Source: Faecalibacterium langellae (GTDB taxonomy: Bacteria > Bacillota > Clostridia > Oscillospirales > Ruminococcaceae). From it: 64,000 bases of DNA. This document shows, one piece after another, positions 1-7,660 of the stretch. The stretch is taken from NCBI RefSeq assembly GCF_002549775.1, contig NZ_NMTR01000004.1:124001-188000 (forward strand), written 5' to 3'. The position numbers and the translations under genes were made by a program. Positions within the stretch are counted from its first letter, which is position 1, and every line of letters starts with the position of its first letter. Under the pieces are notes generated by a model. That model saw only the letters and a list, made by a program, of their open reading frames with translations. It did not search any database and was not told where the DNA came from.

Positions 1-81
1 GTGCCGATGTACCGCCAGCTGTACGAGAGCCAGACTGTAAAGAAGGGAGGCGACCTGGATGAAGAACCGTGTGAAGCGTAA
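1..81 (+). CDS. ABC transporter ATP-binding protein, C-terminal end only (partial)
   Basis: Only the last 26 codons are present, running from the window edge to a TAA at 79-81. The tail contains MYRQLYESQ, which resembles the usual end of type I exporter half-transporters (an LY-x-x-Q end after the H-loop region). It overlaps the start of the following ABC gene by 23 bases, the usual arrangement for heterodimeric exporters translated by coupling. The rest of the gene lies outside the window, so the substrate is unknown. The identification rests on this short tail and on the neighbour. Confidence 0.55.
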   Translation: MPMYRQLYESQTVKKGGDLDEEPCEA

Positions 82-1711
82 AAACGGCGTGTTTGAGGCT
101 CTCCGCATGGCGGCCGCAGCCCACCGCCTGCTCACGGCGGGCACCATCCTGTGCGTGGCGGCGTCGGTGCTGGCATCGCTGGTGCCGCCGCTGCTGCTGG
201 CGGGCATCATCGACCGGCTGACGGCGGGCATCCCACTCACCTTCCTCGCGGCGCTGCTCTACTTTGGCAGTCTGGCGCTGGAAGGGGCGCTCTCGTCGGC
301 GCAGGAAAGCCTTCTGGTGCTCTTTGGCCAGAAGATGACCCACGCCCTGCGCAGTGAAATGTCCCAGAAGCTGACGCTGCTGCCTGCCAGCACGCTGGTG
401 GACCAGAACCCCGGCGAGGTGGCGGCCCGCTTCTCCGGTGATGTAGACACAGTAGAAGCTCTGTTCACCTCCGGCATCATCAGCATGGCGGCGGATGCCT
501 GCCGCATCGTGTCCATTCTGGTGGTCATTGCGGTAAAAAACACCGGTCTTGCCCTGATCCTGTTGCTGGTGCTGCCGCTGTTCGCGGTGTTCACCCGCGT
601 GGTGCAGAAGCGGATGCTGGCCGCCCAGCTGGACAACCGCCGCGCGGTGGCGGCCGTATCCGGCCAGGTGCCGGAGACCCTGCACAACATCCGCACCATC
701 CGGGCTCTGGGGCTGGAAAGCTATATGGAGCGCCGCTACGACCACTGCATCGGCGACAGTTATGCCGCCATGGAGCGCACGAACTTCTACGACGCCATCT
801 ATTCGCCGGTGGTGCTGGTGCTGAACGCCGCCGTGGTGGGCATCATGATGCTGCTATCCGCTTCCGGCAATGCCACCGTGCTCACCTTCTTCGGCATGTC
901 GGTGGGCACCTCGGTGGCCGTCATCAACTACATCTCCCGCATCTTTGCGCCCATTGAGAGCCTTGGCATGGAGATCCAGACCATCCAGTCTGCCATGGCA
1001 GGCGTCAAGCGCATCGACGCTTTCCTCAGCCAGCCCGAGCGCGCTATCCCACCGGAGCGGAAGGACGCTGCCCGGGGCGACGTGGAGCTTTGTCATGTGA
1101 CCTTCGGCTATGGGGAAAAGCATGTGCTGAACGACTTCTCCATGACCGTGAAGCAGGGCGAGCAGGTCACGCTGGTGGGCCGCACCGGCGCGGGCAAGAG
1201 CACCGTGTTTAAGCTGCTGCTGGGCCTGTACCGGCCCGAAGCGGGCAGGGTGACCATCGGCGGGGTGGATGTGGCGAACATCACTGACCGCGAGCGACGC
1301 ACCTGCATCGGCTGCGTGGAGCAGCATTTCTCCCGGGTGCCGGGCACGGTGCTGGAGCAGATCACTTTGAATGACCCGGCCATCACCCGGGAAATGGCGC
1401 GGGAGGCCGCCAAGCTGGCCGGTATCGACGCGGCGATCCAGACCCTGCCGGAGGGCTACGACACCGTATGCACCGACGGCATGTTCTCGCAGGGCGAGTG
1501 GCAGCTGCTGTCCATCGCCCGCGCCGCCGCTGCCGACCCGGCGGTGCTGCTGTTGGATGAGATCACGGCGAACCTCGACGCCGAGACCGAAGCCCGGGTG
1601 CTGGAAGCGCTGCGCCGTGCCTCGGCAGGCCGCACGGTGCTGTCGGTGTCCCACCGCATTTATGAGAACCTCGGCGGCCGCACTGTGGAGATCAAGACCC
1701 AGGTGCAGTAA
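59..1711 (+). CDS. ABC exporter half-transporter (fused permease and ATPase)
   Basis: A 550-residue type I exporter subunit: about six membrane segments in residues 20-320, then a nucleotide-binding domain. Visible motifs are Walker A VGRTGAGKST (near 372-381), a Q-loop glutamine in CVEQHF, Walker B AVLLLDE (near 494-500) and the H-loop in LSVSHR. The signature motif is degenerate (FSQGEWQ near 475 instead of LSGGQ), which in heterodimeric exporters often marks one of two unequal ATP sites; that reading is inference. The start at 59 follows GGGAGG and overlaps the end of the preceding ABC gene, so the two products probably pair. The substrate cannot be read from sequence. Confidence 0.9.
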   Translation: MKNRVKRKNGVFEALRMAAAAHRLLTAGTILCVAASVLASLVPPLLLAGIIDRLTAGIPLTFLAALLYFGSLALEGALSSAQESLLVLFGQKMTHALRSEMSQKLTLLPASTLVDQNPGEVAARFSGDVDTVEALFTSGIISMAADACRIVSILVVIAVKNTGLALILLLVLPLFAVFTRVVQKRMLAAQLDNRRAVAAVSGQVPETLHNIRTIRALGLESYMERRYDHCIGDSYAAMERTNFYDAIYSPVVLVLNAAVVGIMMLLSASGNATVLTFFGMSVGTSVAVINYISRIFAPIESLGMEIQTIQSAMAGVKRIDAFLSQPERAIPPERKDAARGDVELCHVTFGYGEKHVLNDFSMTVKQGEQVTLVGRTGAGKSTVFKLLLGLYRPEAGRVTIGGVDVANITDRERRTCIGCVEQHFSRVPGTVLEQITLNDPAITREMAREAAKLAGIDAAIQTLPEGYDTVCTDGMFSQGEWQLLSIARAAAADPAVLLLDEITANLDAETEARVLEALRRASAGRTVLSVSHRIYENLGGRTVEIKTQVQ

Positions 1712-1880
1712 CCACAAGAAAAACAGAATGCCCTCTGCGCGCACAAAATGCCTGCAGGGGGCGTTTTTGCATCTTTCCCTCGGGTGAAAAGTATGGTATA
1801 CTCCAAAAGTAGTTTGTCATGACAAATCGCAGGGTATCCTGCGAAATATGGTATTTTTCCGATACTTCTTTGATGGTCAT
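1692..1880 (-). pseudogene. MerR-family regulator remnant (N-terminal helix-turn-helix only)
   Basis: From an ATG at 1880, preceded by AGGAGG at good spacing, the frame encodes MTIKEVSEKYHISQDTLR (1827-1880). This is the start of a MerR winged-helix domain, where YYE and the rest of the DNA-binding domain should follow. Instead the frame continues into about 44 unrelated residues and stops at 1692, inside the neighbouring exporter's terminator and 3' end. MerR proteins are normally 110-270 residues, so most of the gene is gone. Its own MerR-type promoter survives just upstream (1908-1938). The most likely explanation is a deletion that joined the regulator's start to the exporter's 3' flank. 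Confidence 0.7.
1729..1770 (+). terminator. Intrinsic terminator of the ABC exporter operon
   Basis: A 10-base stem (1729-1738 with 1754-1763, one mismatch and one wobble pair) is followed by GTTTTTGC. It lies 18 bases after the ABC stop codon. It also overlaps the 3' part of the MerR remnant on the other strand. Confidence 0.7.
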
Positions 1881-1907
1881 GCGGCACAGCCTCCTTTGCA
1901 CGAGACG

Positions 1908-1938
1908 AGTATAGAACCTGGAGTTTGCTCCAAGTCAA
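1908..1938 (-). promoter_or_regulatory. MerR-type promoter with 19-bp spacer and operator
   Basis: On the minus strand TTGACT (1933-1938) and TATACT (1908-1913) are separated by 19 bases, the long spacer typical of MerR-activated promoters. The spacer holds an imperfect inverted repeat, CTTGGAG and CTCCAGG around a CAAA centre (1917-1934). It sits directly upstream of the MerR remnant. Confidence 0.8.
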
Positions 1939-1967
1939 GAGCTTTTTGCAAAATTTTTTCCGAAATA

Positions 1968-2006
1968 CAAAAAAGGCCCTGCCGTTCCCTTCGGAACAGC
2001 AGAGCC
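1968..2006 (-). terminator. Intrinsic terminator after the HD-domain gene
   Basis: Stem arms 1975-1988 and 1993-2006 pair with two wobble/mismatch positions around a short loop, and the minus strand then reads a run of T (1968-1974). It lies 24 bases beyond the stop codon of the HD-domain gene. Confidence 0.8.
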
Positions 2007-2029
2007 GGATCATTGCGGATGCAGAAACT

Positions 2030-2611
2030 TCAGCGCACAGCGCTGGTGCGGTGCTCCATGAGATAGGTGGCCTCCAGGTCGGCGATGTGCAGCTTGACGG
2101 CCAGCGGATACTTGTCGTAGGCTTCCGAGATGGCAAAGCAGCCGCCCCGGGCCGCGTCGTCAAAGCCGCCCATGTGCCAGCGGATGGCAACGGCTTCCTC
2201 GATGCGCAGCTTCATGAACCGCTCGATGAGGAAGACGCTTTTCTCGCCGTGGCCGTAGGGGAACAGGTCCTCCACGCTGTAGCTGGGCACCTTTTCCCAC
2301 TGGCCAGTCACGTCGTTTTTCACGTTGCGGGTACCGGCCTTATAATAGTTGGCCTTGCACAGATCGTGCAGCAGCGCGCAGATGGCGAAGGTCTCCTCAC
2401 TGTCGCCCTCGGTGAAAAAGGTGTCGTGCAAAGCGTGGTAGACGTTCAGGCTGTGCATACACAGCCCGCCCTCACAGGCCCCGTGGAACCGGGTGGAGGC
2501 CGGCGCGGTGAAGAAATCGGTCTTGTGGTCCAGCCAGTCCAGCAGCTTTTTGCTGCCGGGGCGGGAGACATGCTGCTGCCAGATCTGCAAAAATTCTTCG
2601 TGGTCGCCCAT
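2030..2611 (-). CDS. HD-domain phosphohydrolase-like protein
   Basis: A 193-residue protein with the HD metal-site pattern: a histidine in GGLCMHSLNVY (H53), the HD pair in ALLHDLCK (H82-D83) and later histidines in YGHGEK and IRWHMGG. This layout is shared with HD hydrolases acting on nucleotides or RNA; the substrate is unknown. The ATG at 2611 lies eight bases after GGAG. An in-frame GTG at 2617 would instead overlap the upstream gene by four bases. It is the second gene of a two-gene unit with the PC4-like gene and is followed by a terminator. Confidence 0.8.
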   Translation of the reverse strand: MGDHEEFLQIWQQHVSRPGSKKLLDWLDHKTDFFTAPASTRFHGACEGGLCMHSLNVYHALHDTFFTEGDSEETFAICALLHDLCKANYYKAGTRNVKNDVTGQWEKVPSYSVEDLFPYGHGEKSVFLIERFMKLRIEEAVAIRWHMGGFDDAARGGCFAISEAYDKYPLAVKLHIADLEATYLMEHRTSAVR

Positions 2612-2613
2612 GT

Positions 2614-2835
2614 TCACAGCTCCAGATCGTCCAGAAGGCCCTTGAGGATGGCCATCTCGTCGTGGCTCAGGGAGATGCCCTTGCCCATGCGGGTGCCGTC
2701 CGGGGACCAGTCGCGGATGTCGTACTTGGGTTCGCCGTCGTTCCAGCTGATGAGGTTGAGCTGACGCTCCCAGCCGCGGGGACGCTCGGAGAGCACAGCG
2801 ATGCGCTGGACGACTTCATATTTGATCTCTGCCAT
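2614..2835 (-). CDS. YdbC/PC4-like single-stranded DNA-binding protein
   Basis: A 73-residue protein beginning MAEIKYEVV and containing LNLISWNDGEPKYDIRDW followed by GKGISL. This matches the bacterial PC4 (YdbC) family, whose members bind single-stranded DNA as dimers. A longer frame begins at 2910, but ATG 2835 gives the family's normal N-terminus. It is first in a unit with the HD-domain gene (two bases apart) and lies downstream of a good sigma-A promoter at 2870-2898. Confidence 0.85.
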   Translation of the reverse strand: MAEIKYEVVQRIAVLSERPRGWERQLNLISWNDGEPKYDIRDWSPDGTRMGKGISLSHDEMAILKGLLDDLEL

Positions 2836-2869
2836 GATGCAAAACCTGCCTTTATCTTTGTTTGCTACC

Positions 2870-2898
2870 ATAATAAGGGAAGTGGACGAAGATTTCAA
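2870..2898 (-). promoter_or_regulatory. Sigma-A promoter for the PC4/HD unit
   Basis: Minus strand TTGAAA (2893-2898), 17-base spacer, TATTAT (2870-2875), 35 bases before the ATG at 2835. Confidence 0.65.
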
Positions 2899-2932
2899 CA
2901 GGTTCGGCAAAAATAATTTGAAAATTTTTTAT

Positions 2933-3391
2933 TTAGCCGTAGGGCGATTCTTCCCGCCAGTCCACGAGGTCCAGCACACTGGCGGTGTCGTCGTCCGGGG
3001 CGGGGTGGGCCGAGTGGGTGTGCTGTTCGGTGCTGAACAGGCCGGGCGCATAGTGGGCCATCACGCTGGCCTGCACATCCCCGGCCAGAAAATCCCGGGC
3101 GTTTTTCTGGTAGCAGGCGGCAGGGGTGCCGTCGGTCATGGGCACGCTTTGCGGGGCGCTGTTCGTGCTCGGGTGGGGCGTCTGGCCGGGGGTCTCGATG
3201 TGGGGCGGCACCTGTGTGCCGGGGGCAGTGGGGTCGCCGGGCAGCAGGATATCCGGGCTGTCGGGCTTGTTTGCGCTGTCCGGGGCTTTGCCCAGCGGCG
3301 GGCTGCACCGGCTGCAGCTGTTCTCCGGGGCCGCAGAAGGCCCGGGCAGGTCCTCCATCTGATGGCGGATGAATGGCGTAAGGGAACTCAT
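2933..3391 (-). CDS. Proline-rich hypothetical protein
   Basis: A 152-residue frame starting at ATG 3391, five bases after GGAGGTGA. Residues 14-90 are rich in Pro, Ser, Thr and Ala (low complexity). The C-terminal part (ACYQKNARDFLAGDVQ onward) looks more like an ordered segment and the end is acidic. No signal peptide, membrane segment or known domain is visible. It follows sbcC by 41 bases on the same strand. Its ribosome binding site lies within a perfect hairpin (3396-3426), which supports it being a real, regulated gene. Function unknown. Confidence 0.6.
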   Translation of the reverse strand: MSSLTPFIRHQMEDLPGPSAAPENSCSRCSPPLGKAPDSANKPDSPDILLPGDPTAPGTQVPPHIETPGQTPHPSTNSAPQSVPMTDGTPAACYQKNARDFLAGDVQASVMAHYAPGLFSTEQHTHSAHPAPDDDTASVLDLVDWREESPYG

Positions 3392-3395
3392 AAAA

Positions 3396-3426
3396 TCACC
3401 TCCGGGGATAGGATGCCCGGAGGTGA
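3396..3426 (-). promoter_or_regulatory. Perfect hairpin enclosing the ribosome binding site of the proline-rich gene
   Basis: Arms 3396-3406 and 3416-3426 are perfect 11-base complements around a nine-base loop. On the minus strand the 3' arm contains GGAGGTGA, the Shine-Dalgarno site for ATG 3391. The stem starts seven bases after the sbcC stop and has no T-run, so it looks like a translational control or mRNA-stability hairpin rather than a terminator. Confidence 0.6.
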
Positions 3427-3432
3427 GGGGAT

Positions 3433-6237
3433 TTACACGATCAATTCCACCGTCGAGCCGCCGGTGCGCCCTTTGCGCACCACCACCTGCCGGTCGATGC
3501 GGTCTTTCAGCGCCCCCACATGGGAGATGATGCCCACCAGGCGGTCGCCCTCGGTGAGGCCTGCCAGCACCCGCATGGCCTGTTCCAGCGATTCGTCGTC
3601 CAGGCTGCCGAAGCCTTCGTCCAAAAAGAGGGTGTCCAGCCGGATGCCGCCCGCCGCGCTCTGCACCTCGTCCGAAAGGCCCAGCGCCAGCGCCAGCGAC
3701 GCCTTGAAGCTCTCGCCGCCGGAAAGGGTCTTCACGCTGCGGCGGGTGCCGTTGTAGTGGTCGATGACGCCGAGGTCAAGGCCGGACTGGCTGCGCTGGT
3801 TCTCGGCCCCGATGCGCTCCAGCTCGTACTGCCCGGCGGTCATCTGCATCAGCCGGGTGTTGGCGTGGCGCAGGATGCGGTCGAGATAGTTCATCTGGAT
3901 GTAGGCTTCGAGGCGGATCTTCTGCTTGCTGGTCAGGGTGCCGCCTGCCGTGGCGGCAAGGGCGCTCACCCACTGCCAGCGCTGTTCCAGTGCCGCGCGG
4001 GCGGCAGCAGCGGCGCGGTAGTTTTCGGCGGCGGTGCGGTTCGGCAAAAGCTGTGCGGCCAATTGCTGGGCCTGCTCCCGCAGGGCGGTGCGGGCCGCAG
4101 AAAGCTCGGCCTGCCGGGCCTGCAGAACTTCAAGCGGCTGTTCCGGCACGGCTTTGGCGGCAGCGGCCTGCTGGGCCAGCAGAGCGTCCACGGCGGCTTT
4201 GGCGGCAGCGTGGGTCTGCTGGGCCCGCCGGAGGGCGGCTTCCGCCTGTTCCATGCCGGTGCGGAAGGTACGGCGCTTCGCTTCCAGCGCGTCCAATGCA
4301 GCCTGCGCTTCGGTGCGCTGGGGGCAGGGCAGGGCAGCCCGCTGGTCGGTGATCTGCCGTTCCAGCGCGTCGGCCCGGGCAGACTGGGCTGCAGCGGTGC
4401 GGTCGGCGTCGGACGCGGCCTGTTCCAGCGCCGGGCGCTGGCGGGTCCTGGCCTGCCGGTCGGCATCCAGCGCGGTGCGGCGGGCGCAGTCGGCTTCGGC
4501 CTGCCGGAGGGCAGCGGCGCATCCGGCCTGTGCCGTGTGCAGGGCGTCCGCCTCCTCGGCCAGCACGGTGGTCATCAGGGCAAAGGTCAGCTGCACCGGG
4601 CCGTCCGGCGCGGTGAACCGCTGGGGCAGCAGGCTTTCGGCGTCCCGGCGCAGGGAGCGGCGGGCTTCGTCGGCGGCAGCGTTGGCGCTCTGGGCGGCGG
4701 TGCTGGCGGTCTGGGCCAGAGCATCAGCCGTGTCGGCTTCCTGCTTGGCGGCGTCCACCTGCGCCTGGGTGGGGGCCGTGCGGGGCAGCTGGGCTTTGGC
4801 CGGGTGATGGGTGCTGCCGCACACCGGGCAGGGGGCACCCTCGGTCAGCTCCCGGGCCAGCACACCCGCCTGTGCGTCCAGAAAAGCCTTGTCCAGTGTA
4901 TCCCGGCGGGCATGGGCCTGCGCTTTCGCTTCGGCAGCGGTGCGGTAGGTTTCCTGTGCGCGGCGGGCTTTCTGGGCCAGTTTCTGGCAGGCGGCAAGAC
5001 GGCTCTGTAGCGTGGCAAGCGCTTCGCCGCGCTGGGCCAGCTCTTTTTCCTGTGTCTCCAGCGCCAGCTTTTGGGTGGGCGCGGCTTCCAGTGCGGCAAG
5101 GGCCTGCTCGTCGGCTGTGAGCTGCGCCGCCAGAGTTTCCAGCTGGGCACGCTTCTTCGCGGCCTGTGCCCGGGCCAGCTGGGCGGCGTCAGCGGTCTGT
5201 TTCTGCTCACGGCACAAGGCGTCCAGCGCGTCGTAGGCGCTCAAAGCCGCCTTTGCCTGCGTGACCTGCCCGGCCAGCGCATCCAGCTGGGCGGCGTCGC
5301 CTGCGTGGCGGGCGCTTTCGGCCCGAGCGGCTTCCAGTGCGGGCAAGGCTGCGGCAAGGGCCGCCTGCTTTTCCGTCAGCTGCGCGGCCAGCTGCGCGGC
5401 CTGCCGGGCGGCGCCCAATTGCTGCTGCAGGCCGTCCAGCTGGGCTTCTGTCTGTTTCAGGGCGGCAGCGGCCGTCTCCTGCGCGGCGGTCTGCCGGGTC
5501 AGCAGGGCGTCCAGCAGAGCCAGCGTGGTTTCCGGTTCGGTCTGGGCGCTGAGTGCGGCAAGGGCTGCGGCGTCCGGGTCGTCGGGGGCATACTGCACGC
5601 CGGAAAGCAGGCTGTCCAGCTTTGCGTTCTGGGCGGTGCGCTGCTGGTTCAGGCGGGAGGCTTCCTCCTGCAAGCGGTCCTGCAGGCGGGCATAGCGCTG
5701 GGTGCGGAACAGCTTGCGGAAGATGCGGATGCGCTCCTCGGTGGAGACGTTGAGCAGCTTTGTGAACTGCCCCTGCGCGATCATGGCGATCTGCGAAAAC
5801 TGGCTGTAGTCCAGCCCGATGATCTCCTGCACGGCGGCGGTCACGTCTTTTGCTTTGGTCACCGGCGGGCGGCCGTCGGCGTAGGTGAGGGTGGCGTCGG
5901 CCTTCTCGGCGGTAAAGCCCTCGCCGCGCACCTTGGGGCGGGTGTACTCCGGGTTGCGGCGCACAGTGTAGCGGGCGCCGTTCACCTCAAATTCCAGCTC
6001 CACAAAGGTGGGCGTTCTAGGGTCGGCGTACTTGCAGCGCAGCATGGCCCCCTCGCGCACGCCGCCGCTGGAATGGTCATACAACGCGTATGTAATGGCG
6101 TCAAACAGGGTGGTCTTGCCCGCGCCGGTGTCGCCGGTGACGAGGTACAGTCCGCCCTTGCCCAGTTTTTCCAGTTCCAGCACCGTTTCGCCCGCATAGG
6201 GGCCGAAGGCCGATAGAGTGAGCTTTAACGGCCTCAT
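3433..6237 (-). CDS. sbcC: Exonuclease SbcCD, ATPase subunit SbcC
   Basis: A 934-residue SMC-like ATPase. It has Walker A TGDTGAGKTT (near 35-44), long Ala/Gln-rich coiled-coil arms, a zinc hook CPVCGSTHH near residue 468, then the C-terminal lobe with signature LSGGESF, Walker B TLFLDEGFGSLD and an H-loop in IISHV. With SbcD it forms the Mre11-Rad50-type nuclease that opens hairpins and processes double-strand ends. Its ATG overlaps the sbcD stop by four bases (ATGA). Length is in the usual range for the family, and all key motifs are intact. Confidence 0.96.
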   Translation of the reverse strand: MRPLKLTLSAFGPYAGETVLELEKLGKGGLYLVTGDTGAGKTTLFDAITYALYDHSSGGVREGAMLRCKYADPRTPTFVELEFEVNGARYTVRRNPEYTRPKVRGEGFTAEKADATLTYADGRPPVTKAKDVTAAVQEIIGLDYSQFSQIAMIAQGQFTKLLNVSTEERIRIFRKLFRTQRYARLQDRLQEEASRLNQQRTAQNAKLDSLLSGVQYAPDDPDAAALAALSAQTEPETTLALLDALLTRQTAAQETAAAALKQTEAQLDGLQQQLGAARQAAQLAAQLTEKQAALAAALPALEAARAESARHAGDAAQLDALAGQVTQAKAALSAYDALDALCREQKQTADAAQLARAQAAKKRAQLETLAAQLTADEQALAALEAAPTQKLALETQEKELAQRGEALATLQSRLAACQKLAQKARRAQETYRTAAEAKAQAHARRDTLDKAFLDAQAGVLARELTEGAPCPVCGSTHHPAKAQLPRTAPTQAQVDAAKQEADTADALAQTASTAAQSANAAADEARRSLRRDAESLLPQRFTAPDGPVQLTFALMTTVLAEEADALHTAQAGCAAALRQAEADCARRTALDADRQARTRQRPALEQAASDADRTAAAQSARADALERQITDQRAALPCPQRTEAQAALDALEAKRRTFRTGMEQAEAALRRAQQTHAAAKAAVDALLAQQAAAAKAVPEQPLEVLQARQAELSAARTALREQAQQLAAQLLPNRTAAENYRAAAAARAALEQRWQWVSALAATAGGTLTSKQKIRLEAYIQMNYLDRILRHANTRLMQMTAGQYELERIGAENQRSQSGLDLGVIDHYNGTRRSVKTLSGGESFKASLALALGLSDEVQSAAGGIRLDTLFLDEGFGSLDDESLEQAMRVLAGLTEGDRLVGIISHVGALKDRIDRQVVVRKGRTGGSTVELIV

Positions 6238-7376
6238 GCGTCCTCGCCCTCCTTCCAGATGTCCTCAATGAGCTGCTGGCAGAAGGCCGCCTGCTCGTCG
6301 GTCAGCGGCTGGTTGTTCTGCAATTCGTAAAAGGCGGCAAAATGTTCCAGCGGGGTGATATTCTCGGTGCGCTCCGGGGCCGTCACTTCCCGGTCTTCCC
6401 GGGTGCGGAGGTTGTCATAGTCCAGCCGCATCAGGTTCGGGTAGACCACCCGCAGGCGGGCCAGTGCGTCCGGTACGTCCTGCTCGTCGGTGAGGGTGAT
6501 GTGCAGGTAGTCCTCCACGGCGGTGCCCGCGTAGGTACGGCGGTCGGTCAGCTCCATGTAGCTGCCGCGCACTTCGCGCAGGTCGTGCTTCGGCGTCAGC
6601 GGGGCGGTGGTGATGGTCACGTCGCCCTTTGTGCCCAGTTCCACGAACGTAGCGCTCTTGTGCTGCCCTGCTTCCGAGAAGGAATATTTGAGCGGGGTGC
6701 CGCAGTAGCGCACAGCGTCGCGGCCCACCTTCTGCGGACTGTGCAGGTGGCCCAGCGCCACATAGTCAAAGCCGTCGAACAGGCTGGCATCCACGCTGTC
6801 CACACCGCCCACCGACACTTCCTCGCTCTCGCAGCAGGCAGCCCCGGCCACGAACTGGTGGGCCACCAGCACGCTGCGGTGGGCGGGGTCCAACTCGCAG
6901 TGCCGCAGCACGCAGGCAAGGGCGTCGTTGTAGCTTTCCATGGGCTCGTCCGGCCAGACATGCCGTACCATGGCGGGCTTCAAAAAGGGCAGCAGATACA
7001 CATCCACGGTGCCGTGGGCATCCTGCAGCGGGATGGGTTGCGGCGCGCCGGAAAATACCGGACTGACGTAGACGCGGCTGGGTTCCAGCAGGGCCGAACC
7101 AAAGGCGATGCGGTCCGCCGAGTCGTGGTTGCCGCTGATGGCGAATACCGGAAGCTTGCGCGCCGCCAGCTGGGTCAAAAACCAGTCCAGCAGACGCACG
7201 GCCTCGGCGGGAGGCACGGGCTTATCGTAGAGGTCGCCCGCCAGCAGCACGCCGTCCACGGGCGTTGTGTCCAGCAGGGACAGGATTTCTTCCAGAATGT
7301 ACCGCTGGTCGTCCAGCATGGAGAACTCGCACACCCGCTTGCCGAGGTGCAGATCGGATAAATGCAGAAAACGCAA
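6234..7376 (-). CDS. sbcD: Exonuclease SbcCD, nuclease subunit SbcD
   Basis: A calcineurin-like phosphoesterase with the metal-site motifs DLHLGK, GDLYDK, GNHD, a histidine in VAHQF and GHLH in order. The frame is open from 7511, but the family N-terminus (RFLHLSDLHLG) fits a TTG start at 7376, nine bases after AAAGGCGG, giving 380 residues. It is the first gene of the sbcDC unit, with a promoter at 7410-7439. Confidence 0.93.
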   Translation of the reverse strand: MRFLHLSDLHLGKRVCEFSMLDDQRYILEEILSLLDTTPVDGVLLAGDLYDKPVPPAEAVRLLDWFLTQLAARKLPVFAISGNHDSADRIAFGSALLEPSRVYVSPVFSGAPQPIPLQDAHGTVDVYLLPFLKPAMVRHVWPDEPMESYNDALACVLRHCELDPAHRSVLVAHQFVAGAACCESEEVSVGGVDSVDASLFDGFDYVALGHLHSPQKVGRDAVRYCGTPLKYSFSEAGQHKSATFVELGTKGDVTITTAPLTPKHDLREVRGSYMELTDRRTYAGTAVEDYLHITLTDEQDVPDALARLRVVYPNLMRLDYDNLRTREDREVTAPERTENITPLEHFAAFYELQNNQPLTDEQAAFCQQLIEDIWKEGEDA

Positions 7377-7409
7377 ACAGGAACACCGCCTTTCAAAAGG
7401 GTTTGCTTT

Positions 7410-7439
7410 ATTATACAGCAAGTGTGGTTTTGAGGGCAA
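7410..7439 (-). promoter_or_regulatory. Sigma-A promoter for sbcDC
   Basis: Minus strand TTGCCC (7434-7439), 18-base spacer, TATAAT (7410-7415). The start codon lies 33 bases downstream of the -10. Confidence 0.6.
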
Positions 7440-7443
7440 GAAT

Positions 7444-7481
7444 AGAAAAAGCGTCTGCAGGACGGGAAGTCTCACAGACGC
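7444..7481 (-). terminator. Intrinsic terminator after the peptidoglycan-binding gene
   Basis: Seven-base perfect stem GCGTCTG/CAGACGC (7451-7457 with 7475-7481), then a T-rich run on the minus strand (7444-7450). It separates transcription of 8812-7661 from the sbcDC promoter. Confidence 0.65.
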
Positions 7482-7490
7482 GATAAAGTG

Positions 7491-7654
7491 GCTCGCCCTC
7501 TCTGCCGTCACGACGAAGCTTCTGGTGCATCCGTAGGGAGCGGATTTATCCGCTCCGCAGGCAAGAAATATCTGCCGGGAAACAAGCGGAACGCATAAAT
7601 GCGTTCCCTACACCAGAACAGATACGTTTCCGGGTTTGACTGAGAGGGCGAGGC
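7491..7654. repeat. Structured intergenic repeat, copy A (interrupted)
   Basis: It carries the family's imperfect inverted ends, CTCGCCCTCTC at 7492 and GAGAGGGCGAG at 7642-7652. The interior differs from the other copies because a pair of palindromes (7533-7611) occupies it. Lies in the gap between a peptidoglycan-binding gene and sbcDC. Confidence 0.7.
7533..7611. repeat. Two related palindromes in inverted order inside repeat copy A
   Basis: The unit 7533-7558 begins GTAGGGAGCGG and the reverse complement of 7586-7611 begins GTAGGGAACGC. Each unit is itself palindromic (GAGCGGATTTATCCGCTC and GAACGCATTTATGCGTTC), and the 26-base units match except for a few changes that keep pairing. The pair is flanked by TCTGGTG and CACCAGA. 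Looks like a small miniature-repeat insertion. Confidence 0.65.
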
Positions 7655-7660
7655 CGTTTT

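Noticed and set aside
1692-1901. The 69-residue frame as an intact small gene
   Set aside because: Only the first 18 residues after ATG 1880 look like MerR; the rest is readthrough into unrelated sequence.
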